Origin: Sipunculus nudus
Taxonomy: Eukaryota; Annelida; Sipuncula; Golfingiida; Sipunculidae
Length of the DNA stretch: 64,000 nt
Direction: 5' to 3'
NCBI GenBank assembly: GCA_026874595.1
Contig: CM049306.1
Span: 14,405,019 to 14,469,018 of the forward strand
Part shown: in pieces, positions 38,141 through 50,331 of the stretch
Numbering within the stretch: position 1 is the stretch's first letter
Layout of the letters: the number at the start of each line of letters is the position of its first letter
Program-made: the position numbers and the translations under genes
The notes under the pieces: generated by a model
Seen by the model: the letters and a program-made list of their open reading frames with translations, nothing else
Databases searched by the model: none
What the model was told of the DNA's origin: nothing

Positions 38141-38445
38141 TACTGCATAACACTAGGTGGGTTAGGTTTGCAGGGGGAAGGGGTGGTGATATGAGAATAA
38201 CTGTACACCAGTCACAGCAGGGGATCTCCCCCAGTGACTGTAACAAATCAGAAACCCTGGCATAGCTGACTTCCAGTGACCTGTATGGGACCCTGCATCT
38301 GGACAAAGCAAATGCTTACAATAAAGCCTCAAGAAAAAAATCAATAACTTGCCTAATTTTCACGCTTTTATTTTCAAATTTCAGATTGCAACAAATTACT
38401 TATATTTACATGCCGTGAACATTAAATCAAAAGTACTAACAGGAA

Positions 38446-41072
38446 ACAAGGGACCCATGGGTCACGGCACTCAGCTGTTATATATGATAAAAAAATATGA
38501 TTTAGAAATGAGGCACATGCTTGTTTTGTGTGGAAATAAATATAAGCTGTATTATGAGTTGTGGGTGTTTAGCTTATACATGATTTTGATAGTATCTTTG
38601 GAGACAGGGAAGAGGATTGATTTCAGTTATTTTATTAACAAATGGAGTGCTTTTGTCACACAGATTTTGACTTGGCCATATAACTTATAAGCAGAACATA
38701 TTATATAAGGGTTTAACTATTTATTAAAAATAATTACAAACTGTCCCAAATATAATTTTTATTAAAAATAATAAGAGAATCATATGATTTTTTAAAATAA
38801 AATACAACTGAAATGTTTATTAAAATAATATCTAAGAATATATTCATGAATGCATTCATTTTGAAAGTATTGCACTGGTATTCATATACTTTCATTTTTA
38901 CCTGAATTCCCATTCTTATGCAAGAAATTTTATAATGGAGTACATATTCATATTCGTATTCAAATACATTTGCAAAGTATTTGCACCATGTCTGGTATTA
39001 ATTCAGTTTTCACCGAACAATGATGTTGAGAATCCAGAATATACAAAATTCACAAATTTAAATAATGATCATAAGTACCTGGTTTTATGGCTTTTATTCA
39101 TATTAAAATAAATAAATAAATGTAATATATTCATTTTTGACAAATTTCACATCAATGTACACACTAGACACAGTAGGAATCTAGATAAATATTATCAACT
39201 GCATCTTTGTCTATCATTAATTTCCTTCATATGATCCCTATTGATTATTAATGAATAATATGAATTATTTTTTTATAATTAAAAATAAACTGAAAAATAC
39301 CACAGGTGACTGCATGGTGTTATTTGGAATATGTGACATTCTATCAATCGATACAAGAATCTTATATCATCAGTAACTGCAAGTTAATGTCCTAGCTGTT
39401 ATTATCAACTAACAAATTCCATTTCTATTTTTCTTTAATTTGTTATTAAAAACCAATAAAAATTAATAATTTATTGTTTATTATTATGTTGTTAGTTAAA
39501 ACTACTAGATGAGTTGGGTTGGACACCTGGATCAACTGTGGCTGGCCATAAGTTGCCTGGCTGACCCAGTGTATGCCTTTCGTCAAGTGTGCATAATTTG
39601 ATGAAAGGTCAACAAGGTCAACATACAGGTGACTCAAGAGGGGCTGGGGAGAGCTAAGGTCTGACATGGTCTCATAAAAACATTAATAAACGCTACAATT
39701 TTGGCCAATTCTTTCAGCTTTCTTAACTAAAAAGCTGAAATCCTTATGTGTGCATGATATGAAAATTATATCAACAGTGCTCACAGGAAACAAATGTGCC
39801 ATGGTCAAAGTTTGGCAAAATTTAAGGTACTAATTTTATATTTATACTAATAACTTATAAAATTTGAAAAATTCACAATTAATTTTGGGTATATAATTGA
39901 ATCTTGATAAAATAATGTTACATCCCTGACAAAAATCTCTAGCTTCAGCAATCCCCTTGTTAAGGGAGTAAGTATATTTCTTGATTTTTTACAAAGTGCA
40001 TTATGTTTGGGCCCATAACTTAAAACAATTAGGCAATACTGACATCATTTCGGGCATGTGCATAGAGAATGTATAGAAAAATATTTATATTATATATGAT
40101 TATAGTCAGATCAGTGGTTTTGATATTAGGCAGTCTTGAAGTGTAACAATGGGTTTTTAATGGAAAAATGAAGTTTTTCATTAATATCTCGAAGGTATTA
40201 AGTCCTAGTGACCAAATTCTTGGCATGGTAGGGGATTTTGGAGACATCTAATTGTATGCCAAATTTTAGGAACTGAGAGCTGAAGCTGGGGAGCTGAGCT
40301 CTAGCAAACTGCATAACCCTAGCTTGCTGTAAACAATATGTTACATGGTGCTTGAAAACTTGAATAAAATCTACAGTTTTTGATCAACTGGTTTCAAATT
40401 TTTGGTGTTAAAAGACAAAAAGCTAACTAAAACATGCTGTGAAAATTAAATCCACAGTACTTACAGGAAAAAAACATGCCATGGTCAAAGTTGGGCAAAA
40501 TTTAAGGTACCAATTTTTTATTTTTGTTAATATTTCAAAAAATTTAAAAGATTTTGATCTAATTTTTTGGTATACAATTTAATTTTGATTAATTAAAGTT
40601 ATATTACTGGAAAAAAAATTATTGGTTTAACATGTTTTGTGTTAAGTGATCAAATATCTTTCCTCATTTTTTACAAAATGCATTATGTTTGGGCCCATAA
40701 CTTTTTTAAAGTATATAATACAGACATAATTTCTGGCATGTACATAGGAACTATATAGAGAAATATTTATGGTAAATATGAGGAAAAACAGATGAGTTGT
40801 TTTGATATTAGGCAGTCCTGAAGTGTGAAAATAGTTTTTTAATAAAAAATCGGTTTTTTTCTTAATTTCTCAAAGGAACGAAGTCGCTAAGACCCAGTTT
40901 TTGGCTTGGTAGGAGATCTTGGGGACATCTAACATTATGCCGAATTTTAGATTCCTAGGTTTTACGTTTCAAAACGTGCCACATCTACAGACGGACGACA
41001 GACGGACGGACGGACGACGGACAATGGACCACGACTATAGCTCAGATGACTTATAGTCAGCTGAGCTAAAAA
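38446..41072 (+). mobile_element. Group A1 element, 2.6 kb, copy 2
   Basis: Near full-length match to 14299-16943, from ACAAGGGACCCATGGGTCA to AGCTGAGCTAAAA. It has the two tandem core modules (39720-40265 and 40330-41070) and a GGACGGACGGAC tract before the hairpin. It is inserted within the core module of the 36.2 kb host between 'gtactaacaggaa' and 'ttgccatggtcaaag'. Confidence 0.85.
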
Positions 41073-41275
41073 CACATTTGTACCTCTGTATTTTTTTCTT
41101 ATTTACCAGTAATAAATTTTATGCAGTTGCCAGAAGAATACTGTCCCAAACAAATACCCAGTGGCAGGGAGTGAGGAAAGTTACAACACCTTTTGATAAA
41201 CATACAGGATACAAAATTTAATCCAAAAGTGCTTACCGGTGAAAAAAGTTTTATTCATAATTACTAAATAGCTTA
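41073..41275 (+). repeat. 205-bp block, copy of 13171-13375
   Basis: Nearly identical to its partner and again located directly after an A1 3' terminus. After it the host element resumes. Confidence 0.75.
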
Positions 41276-41879
41276 AATTCTTGCCATGGTCAAAGTTGGG
41301 CAAAATTTAAGGTACTGATTTTATTTTTATGCAAATATCTAAATAAATTTACAAAATTCAGATCTAATTTTGGGTTAACAATTGAATCTTAATTAAACAA
41401 TGTTATATACATAAAAAAATAGTCTCTAGTTTCAAAATTATTCATGTAAACTGAGTATATATTTTTTCTGATTTTTTTACAAAGTCCATTATGTTCGGGT
41501 CCATAACTGAGTGAATCTATACTTAATGGACTTAATTTCTGGCAAGTATATAGGAAATATATAGGAGATTACTTCTGGTAAATATTAAGAAAAACAGAGA
41601 AGTGGTTTTGATATTAGGCAGTCCTGAAGTGTGATAATAGGTTTTTAATGGGAGGTTTTTCCTTAATATCTCGAAGGAACAAAGTCATACTGACCAAATT
41701 TTTGGTATGGTGGGAGATTTTGGGGACATCTTAACAGCATGCCAAATTTTGGATCCGTAGGTCTAACGGTTTCAAAACGTGCCAGTCTAACGGATGGACA
41801 GACAGCCAAACGGATGGACAACAGACAATTAATGGACCACGACTATAGCTCAGATGACTTACAGTCAGCTGAGCTAAAA

Positions 41880-42478
41880 ATTGATTGCAAATCATGCTGA
41901 ATGCTATGATGCTGTAGGTTTACATTATTTTATAATCCTGATTAAGGACAGATGCCTGATGTATTAATTGCTAATACATACTGGTATATACCCAGAATTA
42001 GGATTCAGCTGAAACTTAAAAATTGCTTATGAACATTTTATAGCACAAGAAAACAACTTTACTGATTATTTTTCTTTTAAAATATATGAAACCATAGAAC
42101 ATTGTTTCTCTATATGGATTATGGACATAAGATCTTTTCACTGTTCTAGATTAGAGTATATATAATGACATAAAGAGTGTCCAGTTTATTAAGTACATTT
42201 TTGAACATGTGGTAAAATAACAAATTAACCAGGTGGCCATGCTTCATATAATTATAATATTTTTCACACTACTGGAAAATTCTTAGACAGGGTCACACAG
42301 AAAGCTGCGGTTGCAAGTACAGTGAATACCTGGTGCAAATAAAAAGATATATACCCAGCAAAGTCTATTGCCTGTAAATGTTTAATATTTCAGACCTTAC
42401 ATGTCCATATCACAAAAAAAAAAACATTTCATTTACAAAAATAGCATCATATGATCAATTTCATCTGTATTTACTTAC
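41880..42478. other. AT-rich sequence, putative intron side of the next exon
   Basis: Nothing recognised. It follows the donor of the candidate first exon on the minus strand. Confidence 0.35.
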
Positions 42479-42547
42479 CATAGATTCTTTATCTAAAGCT
42501 GCATGTCTATTATAAGCCACTACCATGCTTTCCCGTTCCCTTTCCAT
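42479..42547 (-). CDS. Candidate first coding exon of a minus-strand gene
   Basis: On the minus strand ATG sits in a strong start context (GCATCATGG, 42547-42545). It opens 23 codons, MERERESMVVAYNRHAAL plus five more, ending exactly at a near-ideal donor ATG|GTAAGTAAAT (42478). The peptide is charged and possibly helical; the family is unknown. An AG (TTTGCTTTTCTAAG) lies just upstream, so it could instead be an internal exon from 42553. The position just inside a CpG-rich promoter-like region fits a gene start. This is the best-supported coding call in the window. Confidence 0.4.
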
Positions 42548-42559
42548 GATGCGCTTAGA

Positions 42560-43560
42560 AAAGCAAATTATGGAAACCCCCCATTAAAGCCACACCTGGA
42601 CTTCCCGGCTGATGGCCCGATCCCAACTTGAGCCATTAAAGTAAATCCTGCAGGTTTGCTGGTCCGTGACATTATGAACATAAACGATGATAAATAAAAT
42701 AAATTTATAGTTATTATATATAATCAAAATTAAATCAAATACCGGCATCTGCTACCCTTTTATATAAATCTTCGGGCTACGCGACCACAAACAATAACAA
42801 CGACCAGTTTCTTGTTACTGATTTGATTGAAGACTTCATACGTTCTTTACACAGCGCTTTACCTATAGGGCTACTTCCTATATCGTAAGGAGCTGTTTGT
42901 TATGACCTCGTATCCTGAATTGCAACACCAGAGGGGAGCACTTTATTTTTGTCCAATCAGATGAGACCTTGTGCTGGAAGACAAAGCCAAGCGAGGAATA
43001 CACAGAGCCAATCATATTAATTTCTTTTTGAGTGACAGCTCATCCCCCAGCATAACCGTCTGAACAGGCCACAGGCTCAGAGAGAATTGCCCCTGACGTG
43101 GTTTGCTTAGGGCCTTGGGCACATAGGATGCTCGGCCGGTGAGCTGTAATTCAAACAAAACGTAACAACAAAGGCTGCGTGCACACCTCGCTGGCTGGTT
43201 TCAGTTCTGCAGACAACAGATACATGGCTATGCTAACACAGTCATAATGTCATAATCGAATCGGTCGATGATGCGAGAATGCAGAGGGAGCAATTTAAAT
43301 TCGACCGGAAACTCATCAAGCGGCCCTTGAAGCGCGGCAATGGGCGGAGCCAGGATGCCTGTCAAGTGTTTGTTTATTGGCATCTGATTTGCTGCTTGTA
43401 ACATCGTACGCACGTTTATTTCAGTGGACAACAAACCGCCATCTGGTGTCTAAATATATCATAAACGGTCAAAGCTGGCAGCATGAAAACCAGTTGCTTC
43501 TTTAGAAGCGCAAGATTTCCACTGCCTCGGGAGCATAAAGACGTCAGAGCCGTCTTACAG
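42560..43560 (-). promoter_or_regulatory. CpG-rich promoter-like region
   Basis: CpG is far more frequent here than in the flanks. CCAAT boxes ('gtccaatcag' about 42954, 'agccaatcat' about 43010) and CRE-like sites ('ctgacgtgg' about 43094, 'agacgtcag' about 43540) are present. It lies upstream of the candidate first exon on the minus strand. A plus-strand ATG (43483) opening 26 codons before CAG|GTTTGC raises the possibility of a bidirectional promoter. Confidence 0.4.
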
Positions 43561-43668
43561 GTTTGCTGGTCCGTGACATTACGAGGTCAAAACAATGATA
43601 AATCAAATGAAGTAGTTAATGTATTTAATCAAAATTAAATCTAATACTGGCATTGGGTACTTCTATTT
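42651..43668 (+). repeat. Direct repeats flanking the CpG-rich region
   Basis: The segments 42651-42768 and 43556-43668 share 'caggtttgctggtccgtgac' and then align loosely for about 110 bp ('gataaa', 'aatcaaaattaaat'). They could be a local duplication or short terminal repeats of an unknown element about 1 kb long. Confidence 0.6.
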
Positions 43669-45577
43669 AAATTAAGATTCTGTTGATGCATTTATATTAC
43701 AAAATGGGACTGCTAACTGATAAGGATTAAAATTATTAACAATTTCAACACTGCTGTTAAACTGGTCTTAAAAGTCTTCAGACACTATACAGGTGCTAGA
43801 GATAGATGATGGACAGGTCTCCATACAATTGTAAGTCTTTCAATAGCCAGCCTGCCTCAGAACAGCCATGTAGGCTATAAGCATCACTTCTGCATCTAAA
43901 AGTGTTCTGCAGAGTAATATTGAAACATGACAGAGATCCCTTGGAAGGTTAGTAAAGCCTGTAACACAATAGTTGGAAACCTGCCCATTGCTTAAGTATT
44001 GATTTAGAACATGACATAGACAAAGTTTCTTTATTTTGAATATGGTCATTTAAATTCCACAACCCTAAAACTTGTATTTGAAAAGACCATAAATTATTGA
44101 GATTATTGATGCTGTCCTGGTTACTTAGTCATGGTGATATCATCATTATGGACATTGGGTGCACTGTTTGATCAATGACATCATGATTGAATGATCATGA
44201 TGACAAGGTTTTGCTAATTTTTGGAGATGCTATCTGGACAAAAAAAATATAAAAATGCTGTTTACATCTTCCTGAGCTTCCAATTAAAGGAAACAAACTC
44301 AACATGAGTGAGAGACTTCATGAACAGGCAAATAAAGAAAACAAAATGCCTCTCATAGTTGAGAAAAGAGGTTTGAGACATGGTAGCTAGTTGCTGTTTG
44401 TCATCATCCTGCTTTAGCATTGTGTGGATGGTTATTCTGTGTTTGGATTGGGTTTGTCAGTGGAGGTATGCACTCTGTGAGTGCTTTCTAGTTTTTTTAA
44501 ATCAAAATGGGTGATACAAACAGAATTGACACAATTACTAGTGAAATACATTAAGAAATAACCATGTGCCTTTCTTTCATCATACTTATTCATCAAATAA
44601 GTGAATAATAACCATATGTTTCTAGAGAAAAGAACAAAATATTTAATTTCTGTTTTTTCTTTCAATTGTATAATTTTAATTGTAGACTTATTAAATATCC
44701 ACACTTATGTATGCCACAATTTTATGACTTTAATAATTCTGTAATACCTACAGCTCAATCCTGAACATCTTCATTTTAACTCAGACACTTAAAAAGTAGG
44801 TGAAGAAAACCTGACCCTAACAGAGGATACAGACAACAATAAAATATGCAGAAAGTGACTCAGATTTTATTCTGGTTTAGGTCTACCAATAAGAAACCTG
44901 CTAACCAATTACCCTTGGCACCTGGTCCCATGACTGCTCAATTTCCAACTGGAATCAGTCCTGTGTAGGAACTATCAAATCATCATTAGAGCAGCCTTGT
45001 ATGAAAAAGCTTCACAGATTGAGGAAGGTTGTTGTAATTATCATTAATTGCAGTATGTAATAAAATATACTGTTCTAAGTAGGCATGAAGTAATAACTGA
45101 TCTATGTCTATCTGACAGATGATGCTGGTGATAATATATCAGCATATATAATACAGCACCTGATCCTCGCCATGTTCAATTTGTAACCAGAATAGGCACT
45201 AAGTTGGAACTGTCAAATCATGACTAAAGTGCCATGGGAGAAAAAAATTACAGGGACAGGGGATATTTGTTGTAATTACTGTTAATTGCAGTGTTTGATA
45301 ACATATACTGATTAAGGTAGATCTACTGAAGTGATTATCCATGTCCCTTTAAATGATGATCTAGGTTTTATTATATCATTTAATCAGCTCAACAACATAA
45401 ATGAGACATGTTTGTGTATCAATTAAGATAATAAGGTAAAATTAGTTAGTCATTTGATAGATGACACATTTTGAAAGTAATGGATGATCCAAGGTAAAAA
45501 TAAATTAAACATGAATCTTAGTACTTTCATGTAAAGCTCATGACCTAAAGAAGTAATATTTACAGAATTATAGTAAA
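43669..45577. other. Unique sequence with a degenerate local duplication
   Basis: The segments 44936-45130 and 45175-45365 are diverged copies ('gttgtaattatcattaattgcagt', 'gttgtaattactgttaattgcagt'). No gene was recognised; frames at 43840-44049 and 44432-44704 lack support. Confidence 0.45.
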
Positions 45578-47490
45578 ACTAGATATTTCTTGGCACCACA
45601 GGTGCCAAAGTATCGCCAGACAATTAATCCCCCCCCCCCCCTCACCCTTTAAGAATAGTCCCCCCATCTTCAGCAGCATATACTAACATTTGGCAAGCGA
45701 CTATGGTTTCTTCCATCTATCAACTCTCCAAGATGGATGTATATGCCAAATTGGAGACCAACACATTGAAGGACTCCTCAGATATGCGCAATTTTCATCT
45801 AAAACAAATATACAGATGGACGCTATGGCATAACATTTGCAGATGGCGCCACAAGTCATGCGTACAAGATGGAGGAGTCCAAGATCTATAGATATACTAA
45901 ATTTCAGGCCAATAGGCCAAATCACTCCTGAGAAAAGGGCATTGATTTATTCAACAAATAAAGGGAAGGAAGGTGGCGCCACCTGTCTGTTTTATGAGAA
46001 AACTTTCAAAGATAGATGGATAATTTCAGACAAATACCCTGAACTACTCCAGAGATAAAAGCAATTTCACCAAAAGCACATGTACAGATTGACGCCACAG
46101 AAAATTGATTGCAGTAGCGCCACTAGTCGTATGTACAAGATGGAAGAGTCCAAGATCTATGGATATGCACAATTTCAGGCCAATAGGGCAAACCACTCCT
46201 CAGAAAAGGGCATTAATTTTTTCTACAAACACATAAAGGTAGGTGGCGCCACCTGTTTGGTTCATGAGAAAACTTTCAAAGATGGATGGACATGCCAAAT
46301 TATGAACAAATACCTTGAACCTCTCTGGAGATATAAGCAATTTTCACCAAAAGCACATGTACAGATGGACACCAAGGCAAAGCGATTGCATATGGTGCCA
46401 CCTGTCTTGAGTAAAAGATGGGGGAGTGCAAGATCAATGGATGGGCACAATTTCAGGCCAATAATGCAAATCACTCCTCAGGACATTAATTTATTCTACA
46501 AAAACAGGAAGGTAAATGGCCCCACCTGTCTGGTTTACAAGAAGAAATTCCGAGATGGATGGATATGTCCAATTTCAGACCAATACCTTGGACCACTCTG
46601 GAGATATGAGCAATTTTCACCCAAAGCACATTTACAGATGAACACCATGGCAAACAATTGCAGATGGTGCCACCAGTCTTGAATACAAGATGGAGGTATC
46701 CAAGATCTATGTACATGCACAATTTCAGCCCAATCTGTCAATAAGTTTTAGACTTATAATGCTCACAGTAATGTCAAGTGGCAATAGAGTATCAAAAGGC
46801 ACAAAAACAAGAGAAAGACAGAAGCTGGTGCCACCTGTCTTCCGCAAAAGACAAAGATATCCAAGATCTTTGGTCAATTTGATTTTTTTACCAATATGCA
46901 TCCCTTATTGAAATATTTATGATTTACCGTGGTTTTCACCATATATGGCTTTATTCAAGCTCAAGGCCACTCTCATAGGAAAGGTCATGACCCCAATTTA
47001 AATATACATCATCCCATAACCCATGACTATGTATATGCATAGTATGAGATAAATCTGTCCATTTTTTTTTTACTAATAATGCTCACAGCACTGTTAAGTG
47101 GCAATGACAGGGGTATTAAATGGCACAAAAACAAGAAAAGGATAACAGGTGGCACCACCAGTCTCTGGCATATGACTACACTATCTAAGATCTTTGGTCA
47201 AGTTGATTTTTGGATCAATCCATGCAAAATTTCTTGAGATATTTAAGAATTTGTGTGATTTCCCCCAAAATGGACTTTCAAAGTCAAGGTCACGCTCCTA
47301 GTAAAGGTCATGACCCCATTTTAAAAAGGCTTTGTCCTCTCACCCATATCTATGCACATGCCAAGTTTGGTAAAGATCAATATAATATTTTTGGAGTTAT
47401 CGCGTCCAAACGAAATCTCTGCGGCGGCAGCGGAGACAGCGCCACCGTGCCTTAACCATAGTATCTCCAGAGTTTGTCTGGTGATACAAT
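45578..47490 (+). mobile_element. Complete group B element, 1.9 kb
   Basis: The start ACTAGATATTTC is followed by a perfect hairpin TTGGCACC-aca-GGTGCCAA (45590-45608). The inner arm GTATCGCCAGACAA (45610-45623) pairs 13 of 14 with the 3' arm TTGTCTGGTGATAC (47474-47487). A C run (about 45630-45642) and GCGGCGGCAGCGG (about 47421) occupy the same relative sites as in other B copies. The core is a set of 130-250 bp monomers, about 45720-46740; they produce the 200-codon open frame 46080-46682, which is not a gene. Confidence 0.85.
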
Positions 47491-48480
47491 AATGACCATA
47501 TGATTAAGATCAAAATGGAAGTAAGATGGAATTAATCATTATCAAAACATTTATCTAGCTTGGCAGATGCTCTTATGCCAAATCTTTGTATACTGTGTCA
47601 CTAAAAGTGTTCTTGTCACCAGCAAGTGTCTGCTCCTCAACTGATAATGTTTTTTTTGCATACAATAGGATTGCCTGTCTTTTTTTCTTATGAGCATTGA
47701 CACATATTTCTTTTAAGAAAATTAAAAAATAATATATATTAAGTGGATTTTTAACCAGATTTGCTAGTTCATACCTGATCAGAAATCTTAATAATGTTTA
47801 ATGCTATATTCAAACAATGGGAAGCCTTTTTTCATATTGGCTTGGCTTTGCAGATACACAATCTATCAATCAAAACACGTATGGACTATAATGAGTGTTG
47901 TACAGGTACAACATGTGTATTGAAAGTTAAAACTATAAATTTATGGCAGGATCAGATCTATTCTCTACAACATCTGATCTGCAGATCACCAATCTATTCA
48001 ACCATATATCTATTAAGATTCAAATGGTGATATAGTTAGTGCTGAAAAGAATACTTGAATACTCATATTTGAATAACTGTGACCAATATGACTTTACTTT
48101 TATAACTGGGACTTGATTACTCTTGCAGGCCTGCATTTTGAGCAGTTATTCATGTCTTTCTAAATTATGCCAGTAACTCTAATTTATTTCTTAGAAATAT
48201 AAAAAGGTATTCTCCCTCATTAAAAGTGTCACATCAACTATTCATATGCATTACTAGATTACCTGTTTTGCCATTATACATTACTGTAGGTGAGCAGCAA
48301 CTGGGTAAAACTGGGTAATACTGAGAAAAAATATAATAAAATTCCCATTTTGTGATTTTGTTAGTTTGTAGACTGTCACCATGGTAATGAATGCTTGAGA
48401 CCAAGGCGGATAATACCTATCAACTTGTTTCAGTCCTACATTTGCCATATGTTTTCAAATAACATGTTTTCTTATAATAA
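47491..48480. other. AT-rich spacer; X-box-like site at 48375
   Basis: Apart from GTCACCATGGTAAT (48375-48388) nothing was recognised. The frame 47794-48030 is unsupported. Confidence 0.4.
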
Positions 48481-49563
48481 TTAAATCTATATAATTAATA
48501 CGGAGTTGGGTATTTTACTAGACCACGGTTTACCTGCTTCTGTTCTGATTTGACTCTCCAAATTCGGCAGACGTATCGGTGGTGTGCTCTTCTAAGAGAA
48601 GTTTGTTATATTTTGTGGGATTATGCCGTATTAAGCTGAATAATTAATAATTTTAATATTTCCCCATTAGGTACCCCTATTTCTTTTGTGCTGCAAGGTC
48701 CTCCAAGCCTGTGATGCTTTTTCAGGAGGCGCCTCGGGGGTTTTCACTGGCCTGTTAAGACCGTGGCCAGAGTGCATGTCCTACCCAAAAGGCATATCCG
48801 TGCAATACGCGGTCACGCGGGTCCACTATAACCCCATTGATCCCCAATATCCATTGTAACGCCTCTAAAGGAGTTTCTCATCTCAAAAGGAAGTAAAGGT
48901 TTTTAATCCAAAGACCACATGAGTCCGCTTTCAATGCGAGGGCTTTTCAGTTTGGTTAACACTGGACACTGAGTCCAGTAAAGTGACCACCGTTTGACAA
49001 TTTTTTTATGGGTTACAGGTATGTTGATTTTTATACATTCAAAAATATCTTTCCATGATAACCATGCTTTCAAAAATTCGGCCAAGTCATGTGGTTTTAT
49101 GAAGTTTTTTTTTTCAAAAGAAGCCCCACAACTTAATTATCATTCAGGTTGGGGTTGGGGGGGGGGGGTGGGGGTTCACATCTGACTATACTGAATAAAC
49201 ATCCGTGTTTTACGATGTCGCCTGAGCGTCAACTAATACAAAGCATCTTTCATATAATTTCACATTAGAATGCTTCTTTATACAATCGTTATATCTATGA
49301 TATTTCCCAAGCAATGAAGCTGTGAAACCTATGTTGTTTATTGGGAAAAAAATTTTTTTTGTGATTTCTGGATTAGAATAAATTTTCTTTCTATGTTGAT
49401 ATTTTTGGGGAGCATGTTCCTGGAGAACTCAGCAGAAGTAATCTTTATATCATATAGGTGAAACACATGACAAAAGTTCCTGCAAAACCTTAGAATTTAA
49501 ATATGCGTTTTTACAAAAATAAACATAAGATAGAGCTGTGGCTTTTCCACGGGAGCAGTTAGT
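48481..49563 (-). mobile_element. Group C repeat, inverted copy 2
   Basis: This is the reverse complement of the outer parts of 19217-21710, about 1.08 kb, lacking the internal duplications of copy 1. Its 5' tip on the minus strand reads ACTAACTGCTCCC followed by hairpin CGTGG-aaaa-GCCAC. A stretch reading YFFCAARSSKPVMLFQEAP is preserved in both copies with a few changes, which hints at an old coding segment. Confidence 0.65.
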
Positions 49564-50331
49564 ATATTGTTAATCTTAAGCTGCATGCAGGATGGTGCAA
49601 GCCACACAACCTAGATACTTGTTGATCTCTGTATACACCCTGGTGAGACTTTCTGAACCAGTGTGCATATCTTTGCCCAACTATACAATATCTCTGTTGG
49701 ATGATACCAGTTCCCCTCTCATTGCATGAGCATTACCCAGTAACAGAAAGGATCAGCTTAAACTGAAGTAATAAAGTCTCTGTTGATATGACTGCCATCA
49801 TCTCTCTAAACAATCTCTATAAATGTAGGCTCTGTTCCCTTTTTATCTGGTAACTGCTGACTCCATATTTTAATGCGCAACCAAGTTACTGATCACTACT
49901 AAATTTCTGTGAATGTACCTACCTAAGGCAGTATACCTTCCATGTGTCACCATGCACCCACCTGTTACCCTGATAAAAGAAAGGTAGCTCACTTAACTCA
50001 TCCTGGAGAGATTATATAAAGCTGTGCTTATCACACAGCTTTGTTGTTATCCCCTGGTTGCTGTACTAATTATACCTATTATTAAAGCTGAAGCAATCCT
50101 CGTAGAATAATTTTTGAAACCTGCATGTTTTAAGATTCTTGGTGAAGGTACAGGATTATCCATCAAATTTAAATTGCATATAAAATGGTGTATACATATA
50201 TATCAAGGTATATATACAGAACCTAAAGGTAAAATATATTAGACAAACCTGCTTGTACACTTTAAGTGCTTGTACACTTTACTCTGTAAAAATGTGATTC
50301 AGGTGCAAAACATAAATGAATTGTTTGTAAA
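49564..50331. other. Spacer, nothing recognised
   Basis: A minus-strand stop-free run of 54 codons without a start (about 49563-49730) was noted but lacks splice support. Confidence 0.35.

Larger units (their letters stand above)
36196..41879 (+). mobile_element. Group A1 element containing two nested insertions
   Basis: The tip ACAAGGGACCCATGGGTCA (36196) and the terminus GTCAGCTGAGCTAAAAA (41879) bracket a host element whose own sequence resumes after each insert. Host order matches 32.9-35.0 kb and 12.5-13.2 kb: AT-rich block, G run, 'aaacaataacaa' junction, 'gatatgagaataactg' module, core module. Inserts are a group B element (36952-38140) and the 2.6 kb A1 copy with its 205-bp follower (38446-about 41275). 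Confidence 0.7.

Noticed and set aside
46080-46682. 200-codon open frame, the longest in the window
   Set aside because: It runs across tandem monomers of a group B element; the peptide repeats with the monomer, frames shift between copies, and no domain is recognisable.
49563-49730. Minus-strand 54-codon stop-free run (HWFRKSHQGVYRDQQ)
   Set aside because: No start codon, no clear splice sites; length is within chance for this composition.
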